In this document: in pieces, positions 48,249 through 57,965 of the stretch | How positions within the stretch are numbered: position 1 is the first letter of the stretch | Layout: each line of letters starts with the position of its first letter | NCBI RefSeq assembly: GCF_005047355.1 | Contig: NZ_SUMC01000007.1 | Coordinates: 124,001-188,000, forward strand | Length of the DNA stretch: 64,000 bases | Reading direction: 5' to 3' | From: Actinacidiphila oryziradicis | Lineage (GTDB): Bacteria; Actinomycetota; Actinomycetes; Streptomycetales; Streptomycetaceae | Program-made: the position numbers and the translations under genes | The notes under the pieces: generated by a model | Databases searched by the model: none | The model's input: only the letters and a program-made list of their open reading frames with translations | Told to the model about the DNA's origin: nothing

Positions 48249-50735
48249 GTGACGGAAAGCGTCGAAGCGAAAGCCAACGACGGACACGACCCCGCAGGCT
48301 ACGCGGCGGCCCGGCTGAGGCTCCTCAACGAGGAAACCCAGTCCGGGCCACCGCGCCGTAAGGCCCTCGCCGAACTCACCGACGGCTGGCTCGGCGCACT
48401 GGCGGCCGGCGCCGCCGCCGAGTCCGGGGTGGCCGGCTACGCCCTGGTCGCCGTCGGCGGCTACGGCCGGGGCGAACTCTCCCCGCGCAGCGACCTCGAC
48501 CTGCTGCTGCTCCACGACAGCGGCGAGAAGGCCCGCCCCGTCGCCTCCCTCGCCGACAAGATCTGGTACCCCGTATGGGACCTGGGCCTCGCCCTGGACC
48601 ACTCCGTACGCACCCCCTCCGAGGCCCGCAAGACCGCCGCCGACGACCTCAAGGTCCATCTCGGCCTTCTTGACGCCCGGCACATCGCCGGCGACGCCGC
48701 GCTCACCGCCGGACTGCGCACCGCCGTCCTCGCCGACTGGCGCAACCAGGCCCCCAAGCGGCTCCCCGCGCTCCATGAGCTCTGCCTGGAGCGCGCCGAG
48801 CGCATGGGCGAGCTCTCCTACCTCCTGGAGCCGGACCTCAAAGAGGCCCGCGGCGGCCTGCGCGACGCCACCGCCCTGCGGGCCGTCGCCGCCTCCTGGC
48901 TCGCCGACGCCCCCCGCGAAGGCCTGGAGGACGCCCGTACCCGGCTGCTGGACGCCCGTGACACCCTCCACCTGGTCACCGGCCGCGCCACCGACCGGCT
49001 CGCCCTCCAGGAGCAGGACCAGGTCGCCACCGCCCTCGGCCTGCTCGACGCCGATGCCCTGCTCCGCCAGGTATACGAAGCCGCCCGTACGGTGAGCTAC
49101 GCCTCGGACGTCACCTGGCGCGAGGTCGGCCGGGTACTGCGGTCCCGCGAGATGCGCCCGCGCCGCCGCGGACTGCTGGGCCGCGGGCGGGGGGCGCCAG
49201 CCGGAAACTCAGCCACCCCCGCCGAGCGCAGCCCGCTCGCCGAGGGCGTCGTGGAACACGAGGGCGAGGTCGTGCTCGCCCGCACCGCCAAGCCCGAGCG
49301 TGACCCGGTACTGCCGCTGCGGGCCGCCGCTGCCGCCGCCCAGGCCGGGCTGCCGCTCTCAATGCACTCGGTCCGCCGGCTCTGCCTCGCGCAGAGCACC
49401 CGCCCGCTGCCCGTGCCGTGGCCCGCAGAGGCCCGCGAGCAGCTCATCACCCTGCTCGACGCGGGTGAGTCCACCGTCCCCGTATGGGAGGCGCTGGAGG
49501 CCGAAGGCATGATCACCCGGCTCATCCCCGACTGGGAGCGGGTCCGCTGCCGACCGCAGCGCAACGCCGTGCATGTGTGGACCGTGGACCGCCACCTCGT
49601 CGAGACGGCTGTCCGCGCCTCCGCTCTCACCCGCCGCGTCGGCCGCCCCGATCTCCTCCTCATCGCGGCCCTGCTGCACGACATCGGCAAGGGCTGGCCC
49701 GGCGACCACTCGGAGGCCGGCGAGGTCATCGCCCGCGATGTCGCGGCCCGCTTCGGCTTCGGCCGCGCCGACGTCGAGACGCTCGCCCTGCTCGTACGGC
49801 AGCACCTGCTGCTCATCGAGACCGCCACCCGGCGTGACCTCGACGACCCGGTCACCCTCCAGGCGGTCGCGGACACCGTCCGCGACACGGAGACGCTGGA
49901 GCTGCTGCACGCCCTCACCGAGGCCGACGCGCTCGCCACCGGCCCCGCCGCCTGGAGCGCCTGGCGCGCCTCACTCGTCGCCGACCTGGCCAAGCGGGTC
50001 GCCGCAGTGCTCGCCACCGGCGCCGCCCCCGACCCCGTCGACCCGGAGCCCACCGCCGAGGAGGAGCGCCTCGCCATCGAGGCCGCCCGCACCAGCGGCC
50101 CGGTGCTCGCCCTGCACGCTCACACCGAGCCGGACCCGGACGGCGACGTGGACTCCCCGGACGACAGCCCGGACCCCGTAGGCGTCGAACTCCTCCTCGC
50201 CGTCCCCGACCGCCCCGGCCTGCTCGCCGAGGCCGCGGGCGTCCTCGCCCTGCACCGCCTCACGGTCCGCGCCGCCGATCTCAGGTCCGTCGACCCGATA
50301 GGCGAGGGCCCCGTCACGCTGCTGCGCTGGCGCGTCGCCGCCGAATACGGCTCCCTCCCCGAGGCCGCCCGCCTCCGCGCCGACCTCGACCGTGCCTTCG
50401 CGGGCACCCTCGACATCGAATCCCGGCTCGCCGAGCGCGAATCGGCGTACCCGCGCCGCCGGGGCATCACCGCCCCGCCGCCCCGCGTCACCGTCGCCCC
50501 CGGCAGTTCCAGCTCCGCCACCGTCATCGAAGTCCGCGCCCACGACGTCCCCGGCCTGCTCCACCGCATCGGCCGCGCCCTGGAGCTCACCGGCGTCAAC
50601 GTCCGCTCCGCCCGCATCAGCACCCTGGGTGCCAGCGCGGTCGATGCCTTCTACGTCACCGGGACCGACGGCTCTCCCCTGAGTGACGTACGGGCAGCCG
50701 AGGTGGCCCGCGAGGTGGAGCGCGCTCTGCGCTGA
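48249..50735 (+). CDS. glnD: PII nucleotidylyltransferase GlnD
   Basis: 828-residue enzyme that modifies GlnK; the Streptomyces form adenylylates rather than uridylylates it. Nucleotidyltransferase motif GGYGRGELSPRSDLDLLLL is near residues 73-91, an HD hydrolase domain has LLHDIGKGWPGDHSE near 475, and two ACT domains fill the C-terminus (VPDRPGLLAEAAGVLAL; HDVPGLLHRIGRALEL). GTG 48249 is preferred over GTG 48213 because GGAG lies six bases before it. Downstream of the amtB-glnK pair. Confidence 0.94.
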   Translation: MTESVEAKANDGHDPAGYAAARLRLLNEETQSGPPRRKALAELTDGWLGALAAGAAAESGVAGYALVAVGGYGRGELSPRSDLDLLLLHDSGEKARPVASLADKIWYPVWDLGLALDHSVRTPSEARKTAADDLKVHLGLLDARHIAGDAALTAGLRTAVLADWRNQAPKRLPALHELCLERAERMGELSYLLEPDLKEARGGLRDATALRAVAASWLADAPREGLEDARTRLLDARDTLHLVTGRATDRLALQEQDQVATALGLLDADALLRQVYEAARTVSYASDVTWREVGRVLRSREMRPRRRGLLGRGRGAPAGNSATPAERSPLAEGVVEHEGEVVLARTAKPERDPVLPLRAAAAAAQAGLPLSMHSVRRLCLAQSTRPLPVPWPAEAREQLITLLDAGESTVPVWEALEAEGMITRLIPDWERVRCRPQRNAVHVWTVDRHLVETAVRASALTRRVGRPDLLLIAALLHDIGKGWPGDHSEAGEVIARDVAARFGFGRADVETLALLVRQHLLLIETATRRDLDDPVTLQAVADTVRDTETLELLHALTEADALATGPAAWSAWRASLVADLAKRVAAVLATGAAPDPVDPEPTAEEERLAIEAARTSGPVLALHAHTEPDPDGDVDSPDDSPDPVGVELLLAVPDRPGLLAEAAGVLALHRLTVRAADLRSVDPIGEGPVTLLRWRVAAEYGSLPEAARLRADLDRAFAGTLDIESRLAERESAYPRRRGITAPPPRVTVAPGSSSSATVIEVRAHDVPGLLHRIGRALELTGVNVRSARISTLGASAVDAFYVTGTDGSPLSDVRAAEVAREVERALR

Positions 50736-50861
50736 TCTCCGGCCACCCGCCGACGGGTTCCGGACGCGGTCCCAGGTGCGGTGGAGACCGGAACTGGGCC
50801 GGGCGGATACCCTGGAGAGCATTGCCAGCACCCGCCCCCGACTCGAGGATCCGCGACCGAC

Positions 50862-52412
50862 GTGTTCGATACCCTCTCCGACCGCCTTGCAGCGACATTC
50901 AAGAACCTCCGGGGCAAGGGGCGCCTGTCCGAGGCGGACATCGACGCCACCGCGCGCGAAATCCGGATCGCGCTGCTGGAGGCCGATGTCGCGCTGCCAG
51001 TGGTTCGTGCGTTCATCAAGCAGGTCAAGGAGCGGGCGGCCGGTGCCGAGGTCTCGCAGGCCCTGAACCCGGCCCAGCAGGTCGTCAAGATCGTCAACGA
51101 GGAGCTTGTCGGCATCCTCGGCGGTGAGACCCGCCGTCTCCGCTTCGCCAAGAACCCGCCGACCGTCATCATGCTCGCCGGCCTCCAGGGCGCCGGTAAG
51201 ACCACGCTCGCCGGAAAGCTCGGCCACTGGCTCAAGGGCCAGGGCCACGCCCCGCTGCTCGTCGCCGCCGACCTCCAGCGGCCGAACGCCGTCAACCAGC
51301 TCTCGGTCGTCGCCGAGCGGGCCGGCGTCGCGGTCTTCGCCCCCGAGCCGGGCAACGGTGTCGGCGACCCGGTCAAGGTCGCCAAGGACTCCATCGAGTT
51401 CGCCAAGTCCAAGCAGCACGACGTCGTCATTGTCGACACCGCCGGCCGCCTCGGTATCGACGCCGAGCTGATGCGGCAGGCCGCCGACATCCGTGACGCG
51501 GTCAGCCCGGACGAGATCCTCTTCGTCGTCGACGCGATGATCGGCCAGGACGCGGTCAACACCGCCGAGGCCTTCCGCGACGGCGTCGGCTTCGACGGTG
51601 TCGTCCTGTCCAAGCTCGACGGCGACGCAAGGGGCGGTGCGGCGCTGTCGGTCGCGCACGTCACCGGCCGTCAGGTCATGTTCGCCTCCAACGGCGAGAA
51701 GCTGGACGACTTCGACACGTTCCACCCGGACCGCATGGCGTCCCGCATCCTCGGCATGGGCGACATGCTCAGCCTGATCGAGAAGGCCGAGCAGACCTTC
51801 AGCCAGGCCGAGGCCCAGAAGATGGCCGAGAAGCTGGCGCGCGGGCCGAAGGAATTCACCCTCGACGACTTCCTCGAGCAGATGGAGCAGGTCCGCAAGA
51901 TGGGCTCCATCTCCAAGCTGCTCGGCATGCTGCCTGGCATGGGCCAGATCAAGGACCAGATCGCCAACCTCGACGAGCGGGACGTTGACCGCACCGCCGC
52001 CATCATCAAGTCGATGACCCCGGCCGAGCGCCAGGACCCGACCATCATCAACGGCTCCCGCCGGGCCCGGGTCGCCCGCGGCTCCGGCGTTGACGTCAGC
52101 GCCGTGAAGGGCCTGGTCGAGCGGTTCTTCGAAGCCCGCAAGATGATGTCCCGGATGGCCCAGGGCGGCGGCATGCCCGGCATGCCCGGAATCCCCGGCA
52201 TGGGTGGCGGGCCCGGGCGGCAGAAGAAGCAGCAGAAGCAGGCCAAGGGCAAGCGGAAGAGCGGCAATCCGTTGAAGCGCGCGCAGGAGGAGCAGGCCGC
52301 CGCCGCCCGCCGCGCCGAGCAGGCCGGCGGCGCGTTCGGTCTCCCGGCCGGGCAGGACGCGTCGAAGTTCGAACTCCCCCCTGAGTTCAAGGACCTGCTC
52401 CCGCCGCAGTAG
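50862..52412 (+). CDS. ffh: Signal recognition particle protein Ffh
   Basis: 516-residue SRP54 GTPase binding signal sequences and 4.5S RNA. NG domain: GLQGAGKTTLAGKLG (P-loop, near residue 107), DTAGRLGIDAEL, SKLDGDARGGAAL. M domain: LGMLPGMGQIKDQ and a Met/Gly-rich tail (GGGMPGMPGIPGMGGGPG). GTG 50862 with a weak ribosome site. Acts with FtsY. Confidence 0.96.
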   Translation: MFDTLSDRLAATFKNLRGKGRLSEADIDATAREIRIALLEADVALPVVRAFIKQVKERAAGAEVSQALNPAQQVVKIVNEELVGILGGETRRLRFAKNPPTVIMLAGLQGAGKTTLAGKLGHWLKGQGHAPLLVAADLQRPNAVNQLSVVAERAGVAVFAPEPGNGVGDPVKVAKDSIEFAKSKQHDVVIVDTAGRLGIDAELMRQAADIRDAVSPDEILFVVDAMIGQDAVNTAEAFRDGVGFDGVVLSKLDGDARGGAALSVAHVTGRQVMFASNGEKLDDFDTFHPDRMASRILGMGDMLSLIEKAEQTFSQAEAQKMAEKLARGPKEFTLDDFLEQMEQVRKMGSISKLLGMLPGMGQIKDQIANLDERDVDRTAAIIKSMTPAERQDPTIINGSRRARVARGSGVDVSAVKGLVERFFEARKMMSRMAQGGGMPGMPGIPGMGGGPGRQKKQQKQAKGKRKSGNPLKRAQEEQAAAARRAEQAGGAFGLPAGQDASKFELPPEFKDLLPPQ

Positions 52413-52416
52413 GCGG

Positions 52417-52450
52417 TCCCGGGCGGGAGCCGGGCGCTCCCGCCCCGGGA
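52417..52450 (+). terminator. Terminator of ffh
   Basis: TCCCGGGCGGGAG pairs with CTCCCGCCCCGGGA apart from one bulge; the hairpin begins just after the ffh stop. Confidence 0.75.
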
Positions 52451-52782
52451 TTACTCCCGGCCTCGGCGGGGAGCCCCGGCCCGGGAGGGCAGGGGTGGTT
52501 TATCAACGAAGCCAGCCATGAGGGTTACGAGCTCCGCTTTTGCCGGTCGCCCCACGACACGCCGCCGTACGGGTGATCGCTCCCACCGCCCCGCCCCGCC
52601 GGACGACCCGCGCGTGGCACCGGCTCGGCGAGAACTTTTTCGTCCGCGGGGCGCCGGGCGTGTCGTAGGCCGCCGGCCCGGGACTTGCCGGGTGCGCCCG
52701 GCGGGCGGCGGGAGTTGGGGAAGATCGCAAGGGCTCGGCCCTGACCCGCAAGGCGCCGCAGGCACCCGGCATGATGGTGGGT
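52451..52782. other. Intergenic region between ffh and acetyltransferase gene
   Basis: About 330 bases with no supported gene. Open frames on both strands lack ribosome sites and recognisable motifs. Secondary GC-rich inverted repeats near 52455-52487 may reinforce the ffh terminator. Confidence 0.45.
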
Positions 52783-53298
52783 ATGCGCGTCCACATCCGC
52801 CCGCCCGAGACCTCCGACGCAGTCCCGTACGCCGAGGCGGTGGCGCGATCGGCAGAGCACATCGGCGCGTGGAATCCGGTCGAGGCGGACGGGTTCCATG
52901 AGCTGCTACGACGGCAGAGCTCGGGCCTGCGCACCTTTCTGATCATCGATGACGAAACACTCGGCATCGCGGGCAAGTGCAATGTCGCGAACATCGTCCG
53001 CGGCCGCTTCGGCAATGCCACGCTCGGCTATGACAGCTATCTCCCGTTCGCCGGGACCGGCCGGATGAGCGAGGGCATGCGGCTGATCGTCGGCCGTTGC
53101 TTCGCGAGCTACCCGGAGGGGCTGGAGCTGCACCGGCTGGAGATCAATGTGCAGCCCGAGAACAACCGGTCGATCGCGCTGGCGAAGCGGCTGGGCTTCC
53201 GGCACGAGGGTTTCTCGCCGCGGATGCTGTACGTGAACGGGGCCTGGCGGGACCACGAGCGCTTCGCGCTTACCGCGGAGGAGTGGCCGGGCAGCTGA
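52783..53298 (+). CDS. GNAT-family N-acetyltransferase (RimJ/RimL-like)
   Basis: 171-residue acetyltransferase. MRVHIRPPETSD opens the fold, LGYDSYLPFAGTGRMSEGM is the acetyl-CoA region, and LEINVQPENNRSIALAKRLGFRHEG the RimJ/L hallmark (INVQPENNRSIALAKRLGF). ATG 52783 has GGTGGG upstream; ATGs at 52771 and 52774 are possible. The substrate is unknown, perhaps a ribosomal protein N-terminus. Confidence 0.88.
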   Translation: MRVHIRPPETSDAVPYAEAVARSAEHIGAWNPVEADGFHELLRRQSSGLRTFLIIDDETLGIAGKCNVANIVRGRFGNATLGYDSYLPFAGTGRMSEGMRLIVGRCFASYPEGLELHRLEINVQPENNRSIALAKRLGFRHEGFSPRMLYVNGAWRDHERFALTAEEWPGS

Positions 53299-53339
53299 CC
53301 GGCCGGGCAGCCGAGAATGGGTGTCCGTATCGTTATCAT

Positions 53340-55286
53340 ATGACCAACCCTGTGCCGCCCCGCCGGAGCCCCGAGGATCCGTGGCGCTCGGAGGGTGCCC
53401 CGCCGCCCGCTCCGCCGCGGCCGCCGCGCCGCCGGATGAGCGGCTGGGGCTGGATGATCCTGACCGCGGTGGTGGTGTTCCTGATCACGGACATCGTGCT
53501 GTCGCTCTTCGCGGGCGTCAGAACGCCGACGATCTCATACACGGAATTCGACAGGCAGCTCGCCGCGAACAACGTCTCGAGGATCTACTCCAAGGGCGAC
53601 GCCATCGAGGGCGAGCTCAAGAAGCAGCAGAACATCCCCCGAGGCGACGGCACCGGCACGTACACCCAGTTCAAGACCCAGCGCCCGGTCTTCGCCAACG
53701 ACAACCTGTGGGCCACGCTGGCCAAGAACAACGTGACGGTGACCGCCGCGCCGGTCGTCCAGCAGCGCAGCTTCCTCTACAACCTGGTGCTGTCGCTGGC
53801 TCCGGTGCTGCTGCTCGTGCTGCTGTGGATCTTCATCGCCCGGCGGATACGCGGCGCCATGGCCGGGGGGCTGGGCGGCATGGGCGGGCTGGGCCGAAAG
53901 GCGCCGCCGAAGCCGGTCGCGCCGGGGGAGGGGCGGCGGACCACCTTCGAGGACGTAGCCGGCATCGACGAGGTCGAGGCCGAACTGAGCGAGGTCGTGG
54001 ACTTCCTCAAGCGGCCCGAGGCCTACCGGGCGCTCGGCGCCCGGATGCCGCGCGGGGTGCTGCTGGCGGGGCCGCCGGGAACCGGCAAGACACTGCTGGC
54101 GCGGGCGGTGGCGGGGGAGGCGGATGTGCCGTTCTTCTCCGCGTCGGCGTCCGAGTTCATCGAGATGATCGTCGGCGTGGGCGCCGGCCGGGTGCGGGAG
54201 CTCTTCTCGGAGGCCCGTAAGGTCGCCCCGGCGATCATCTTCATCGACGAGATCGACACCATCGGACGCATCCGGGGCCCCGGCGCCGGCCTGGGCGGCC
54301 ACGACGAGCGCGAGCAGACGCTCAATCAGATCCTTACCGAAATGGACGGCTTCTCGGGCTCGGAGGGCGTCGTCGTAGTGGCCGCCACCAACCGGCCGGA
54401 CGTACTGGACCCCGCCCTCACCCGGCCCGGCCGCTTCGACCGTACGGTCTCCGTCAGCCCTCCCGACCGGCCCGGACGGGAGGCCATCCTGCGCATCCAC
54501 ACCCGCCAGGTGCCGCTGGAACCGGATGTCGACCTCGCGAAAGTAGCCCGTACGACCCCGGGCATGACGGGCGCCGAACTGGCCAACCTCGCCAATGAGG
54601 CCGCGCTGCTCGCCGTGAAGCGGCAGAAACGGCAGGTCGGGGAGAGCGAGTTCTTCGATGCCCTGGAAAAGGTCCAGCTCGGCGCCGAACGCCCCCTCGT
54701 CATGCCCCTGGCGGAGCGCCGGCGGACCGCGTACCACGAGTCGGGACACGCGCTGCTCGGCATGCTCCACCCGGGCGCCGACCCCGTCCGCAAGATCACC
54801 ATCGTCCCGCGAGGGCGGGCCCTCGGCGTGACGCTCTCCACCCCGGACGCCGACCGCTACGCGTTCACCGAGGACTATCTGCGGGGCCGCATCATCGGCG
54901 CGCTGGGCGGCATGGCGGCCGAGGAGGTTGTCTTCGGCGTCGTCACGACGGGCGCCGAGAACGACCTGGAGCAGGTGACCGGGCTCGTACGCGGCATGGT
55001 CGGCCGCTGGGGCATGAGCAAGCGCATCGGCCCCATCAGCGCCATTCCGGGCGATGCCCAGCAGGCCTACGGGCTCTCCGCCGCGCCCGGCACGCTGGAT
55101 GCGGTCGACGCCGAGATGCGGCGGATCGTCGAGGAGTGCTACGGGACGGCCTGCCGCCTGCTCGATGAGCATCGCGACAAGCTGGATGCCCTCGCGGCGG
55201 CGCTGCTTGAGGCGGAAACCCTGGACGAGGCGGCGGCGTACCGCGCCGCGGGAATCGTGCGGGTGGACATTAAGGGCGAGGATTAG
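53340..55286 (+). CDS. ftsH: ATP-dependent zinc metalloprotease FtsH
   Basis: 648-residue membrane AAA protease degrading misfolded or regulatory membrane proteins. Membrane helices are at 36-58 and about 145-166; AAA domain has [16 protein letters not shown] and the SRH region TRPGRFDR; the zinc site is HESGH with Asp in [11 protein letters not shown]. It is likely the second, shorter FtsH of a Streptomyces cell. The ATG has no evident ribosome site, and its start is unusually A/T-rich (CATATG). The end overlaps the convergent methyltransferase by 17 bases. Confidence 0.94.
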   Translation: MTNPVPPRRSPEDPWRSEGAPPPAPPRPPRRRMSGWGWMILTAVVVFLITDIVLSLFAGVRTPTISYTEFDRQLAANNVSRIYSKGDAIEGELKKQQNIPRGDGTGTYTQFKTQRPVFANDNLWATLAKNNVTVTAAPVVQQRSFLYNLVLSLAPVLLLVLLWIFIARRIRGAMAGGLGGMGGLGRKAPPKPVAPGEGRRTTFEDVAGIDEVEAELSEVVDFLKRPEAYRALGARMPRGVLLAGPPGTGKTLLARAVAGEADVPFFSASASEFIEMIVGVGAGRVRELFSEARKVAPAIIFIDEIDTIGRIRGPGAGLGGHDEREQTLNQILTEMDGFSGSEGVVVVAATNRPDVLDPALTRPGRFDRTVSVSPPDRPGREAILRIHTRQVPLEPDVDLAKVARTTPGMTGAELANLANEAALLAVKRQKRQVGESEFFDALEKVQLGAERPLVMPLAERRRTAYHESGHALLGMLHPGADPVRKITIVPRGRALGVTLSTPDADRYAFTEDYLRGRIIGALGGMAAEEVVFGVVTTGAENDLEQVTGLVRGMVGRWGMSKRIGPISAIPGDAQQAYGLSAAPGTLDAVDAEMRRIVEECYGTACRLLDEHRDKLDALAAALLEAETLDEAAAYRAAGIVRVDIKGED

Positions 55287-56112
55287 AAGCTGGTCGAGGC
55301 ACCCGCGCGATGACATAACGGAAGACGTTTTCCATGCGGACGGTCCCGTCAGGCCGCCGGTAGGCGTGCAGCGCCTCGGTCAGCTCCTTTTCCACCTGCC
55401 GCTGGTCGGTGGCGTCCACCGCGTCGTCGAACAGGCCGGTGGAGAGGAGCCCGCGGAGCGCGCTGTCCATGTCGGGATAGCCGAAGGGACAGGCCACCCG
55501 CCCCGAACCGTCAGGGCGGAGCCCGGCCGCCACTGCCAGCTCCTCCAGGTCGTCACGGCGGCTGAGACCGGCGTGGGGGGCCGGTCGGCGGGGTTCGGCC
55601 AGCCGGGCGGCGATCCGCAGGACCCGGCTGGTGGCGCACCGCTCGGACGGCCCCCAGCCGGCCAGCACGACGGGGCTGCCGGGCTCGGCCAGGCTCGCCG
55701 CCGTCGCCAGCCCCGCCGGAGGCGCGGGGATGCCCCCGGGGTCGAGGGCGGTGACGACGGTGAACGGGGCGGAGCCCACGTCCTCGGGGTTGGCGTGGAG
55801 CAGGAGCGGGCGCGCCCGGTGGTGGGACGGGCCGCCCCACCGGGGCTCGGGGAGCAGGCGTTCGCGCGCCAGCGCGAGCCGGTGCGCGTCGGGATCGCAG
55901 CCGCAGACGGCGGCACCGCGGCCGGCCGCCATGAGCAGTGCCAGTCCGCAGCCGCAGCCCAGGCCGAGCAGACGGGTCGCGGGGCCGACCTCCAGACGGT
56001 CGTACACGGCTTCGTAGAGCGGGACGAGCATGCGTTCCTGGATCTCGGCCCAGTCCCGGGCCCTGGCGCGGGCCCGGTCCAACGGTGCGTGTGCGAGCGT
56101 AGGAGAAGTCAT
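55270..56112 (-). CDS. SAM-dependent methyltransferase
   Basis: 280-residue class I methyltransferase. Motif I reads LLGLGCGCGLALLMAA (about residues 47-62), followed by GCDPDAHRLALARERL. The Cys-rich LGCGCG is unusual next to the common GxGxG. The rest (LAEPGSPVVLAGWGPSERC, PFGYPDMDSALRGLLSTG) matches small-molecule methyltransferases in antibiotic clusters. The substrate is unknown. Convergent with ftsH, 17-base overlap. Confidence 0.85.
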   Translation of the reverse strand: MTSPTLAHAPLDRARARARDWAEIQERMLVPLYEAVYDRLEVGPATRLLGLGCGCGLALLMAAGRGAAVCGCDPDAHRLALARERLLPEPRWGGPSHHRARPLLLHANPEDVGSAPFTVVTALDPGGIPAPPAGLATAASLAEPGSPVVLAGWGPSERCATSRVLRIAARLAEPRRPAPHAGLSRRDDLEELAVAAGLRPDGSGRVACPFGYPDMDSALRGLLSTGLFDDAVDATDQRQVEKELTEALHAYRRPDGTVRMENVFRYVIARVPRPASNPRP

Positions 56113-56317
56113 AGAGCCGCCCCAATCAGCCGAGTCGCCGTACCCGTGTGCCCCCGTGTGCGCCGTGCATGTCCCCCGAAACCAGACAACTCCGCTTCTG
56201 CCGTGGCGTCCAGGGGTTGCGCCGGTATCGTTCAGCGCGCCTGGCGCGCGCCCTCTTCGAACAGCGCCTTCGCGCTCGATTCACGCTTGCACAGGAGGCG
56301 GCCGTAACATCTGGGCC

Positions 56318-57730
56318 ATGGCAAAGGCTCCCGTTCTCACTCCCCGGGCGGACGATTTCCCCCGTTGGTACCAGGATCTGATCAACAAGGCCGAGCTGGC
56401 CGACAACGGCCCGGTGCGCGGCACTATGGTCATCCGGCCGTACGGATACTCGCTCTGGGAGCGGATGCAACAGGAGATGGACGCCCGCATCAAGGACGCG
56501 GGTGCCCAGAACGCGTACTTCCCGCTCTTCATCCCGCAGTCGTACCTGACCAGGGAGGCCGACCACGTCGAGGGCTTCGCCCCTGAGCTCGCGGTGGTCA
56601 CACACGGCGGCGGCAAGGAGCTGGAGGAACCGGTGGTTGTCCGGCCGACCTCCGAGACGATCATCAATGAGTACTTCTCGAAGTGGGTGCAGAGCTACCG
56701 CGATCTGCCGCTGCTGATCAACCAGTGGGCGAATGTGGTCCGCTGGGAGATGCGCCCCCGTATCTTCCTCCGTACGACGGAGTTCCTCTGGCAGGAGGGC
56801 CACACCGCCCACGCCACGTACGAGGACGCGCGCGAGTACGCCGCCCGTATCCACACCGATGTCTACGCGGACTTCATGGTGAATGTGCTGGGCATTGATG
56901 TCGTCCTGGGCCGCAAGACCGCCAGGGAGCGCTTCGCCGGCGCGATCAACACCCTCACCCTTGAGGGGATGATGGGTGACGGCAAGGCGCTGCAGATGGG
57001 CACCAGCCATGAGCTGGGCACGAACTTCGCCAAGGCGTTCAACACCTCGTACCTCTCCACGGAGGGCAAGCAGGAGCTGGTCTGGCAGACGTCGTGGGGC
57101 ACGTCGACCCGGATGGTCGGCGGTCTGATCATGTCGCACGGCGACGACAACGGTCTGCGGGTGCCGCCGCGGCTGGCGCCCGTCCAGGTCGTCGTCCTGG
57201 CGATCAAGGGTGACGACGCCGTGATCGCCAAGGTGCACGAGATCGGCGCGCGGCTGAAGGCGGCCGGCCTCCGGGTGCAGGTGGACGCCCGCACCGATAC
57301 ACCGTTCGGCCGCCGGGCGGTCGACTGGGAGCTCAAGGGCGTGCCCGTACGGGTCGAGGTCGGCCCGCGGGACCTGGAGAGCGGCACCGCGATGTTGGCC
57401 CGCCGCATTCCGGGCGGCAAGGAGCCGGTCGCCATCGACGCGCTGGAGGCGCTGCTGGGAGAGGTCCTCGAAGAGGACCAGGCGACGCTTCTGGCTGAGT
57501 CCCGGGCGCGTCGTGAGTCCCGCACGGTCGATGTGGCCACGATCGGCGAGGCGGCCGAAGCGGCGGCGACCGGCTGGGCCCGTATCCCGTGGGCGGATCT
57601 GGGGCCGGAGGGCGAGGCGAAGCTCGCCGAGCAGAGCGTCTCGGTACGGTGCCTGGTCGCCGAGGACGGGTCGGTACCGGTCGCGGACGACGCGCCGGGT
57701 ACGCTCGCGATCGTCGCCCGGGCGTACTGA
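56318..57730 (+). CDS. proS: Prolyl-tRNA synthetase, archaeal/eukaryotic type
   Basis: 470-residue class II synthetase of the archaeal/eukaryotic type: it lacks the INS editing domain between motifs 2 and 3 found in most bacterial ProRS, and it ends in the invariant C-terminal Tyr (IVARAY). Signatures are RPTSETIINEYFSKW, RPRIFLRTTEFLWQEGHTAHA (key RTTEFLWQEGHTAHA), MMGDGKALQMGTSHELG and GTSTRMVGGLIMSHGDDNG. ATG 56318 has AGGAGG upstream at distance. Whether the genome also has a bacterial-type ProRS cannot be told from this window. Confidence 0.93.
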   Translation: MAKAPVLTPRADDFPRWYQDLINKAELADNGPVRGTMVIRPYGYSLWERMQQEMDARIKDAGAQNAYFPLFIPQSYLTREADHVEGFAPELAVVTHGGGKELEEPVVVRPTSETIINEYFSKWVQSYRDLPLLINQWANVVRWEMRPRIFLRTTEFLWQEGHTAHATYEDAREYAARIHTDVYADFMVNVLGIDVVLGRKTARERFAGAINTLTLEGMMGDGKALQMGTSHELGTNFAKAFNTSYLSTEGKQELVWQTSWGTSTRMVGGLIMSHGDDNGLRVPPRLAPVQVVVLAIKGDDAVIAKVHEIGARLKAAGLRVQVDARTDTPFGRRAVDWELKGVPVRVEVGPRDLESGTAMLARRIPGGKEPVAIDALEALLGEVLEEDQATLLAESRARRESRTVDVATIGEAAEAAATGWARIPWADLGPEGEAKLAEQSVSVRCLVAEDGSVPVADDAPGTLAIVARAY

Positions 57731-57891
57731 TCGGGTACGTCATCGCGTACGGGCACGTACGGGCACGTACGGACAAAGGCGCTGGCTGGAAAGCGCCGCA
57801 CGTAATCGGCGGTACGTCCCGGCTTAGGTGCGGGTGCGCGGGTTCTCCACTGTCCTCCGCACCCGCCCTCAGTCATGCGCATCAATCGGAA

Positions 57892-57920
57892 CTGACCGTT
57901 GAGTGCAAATTATTTAGGAT
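57892..57920 (+). promoter_or_regulatory. Candidate promoter of the HEAVH-type gene
   Basis: CTGACC and TAGGAT are spaced by 17 bases in an A/T-rich pocket, 46 bases before the GTG at 57966. Confidence 0.5.
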
Positions 57921-57965
57921 GGCCCGGAATCGGAACACCGGGGGCCCCTGGCTCGTTGTCACGAC

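Noticed and set aside
49971..51725. Large minus-strand frame opposite glnD and ffh
   Set aside because: Shadow of two well-supported genes; no family signature.
52525..52899. Minus-strand open frame between ffh and the acetyltransferase
   Set aside because: No ribosome site or known domain; most likely a high-GC chance frame.
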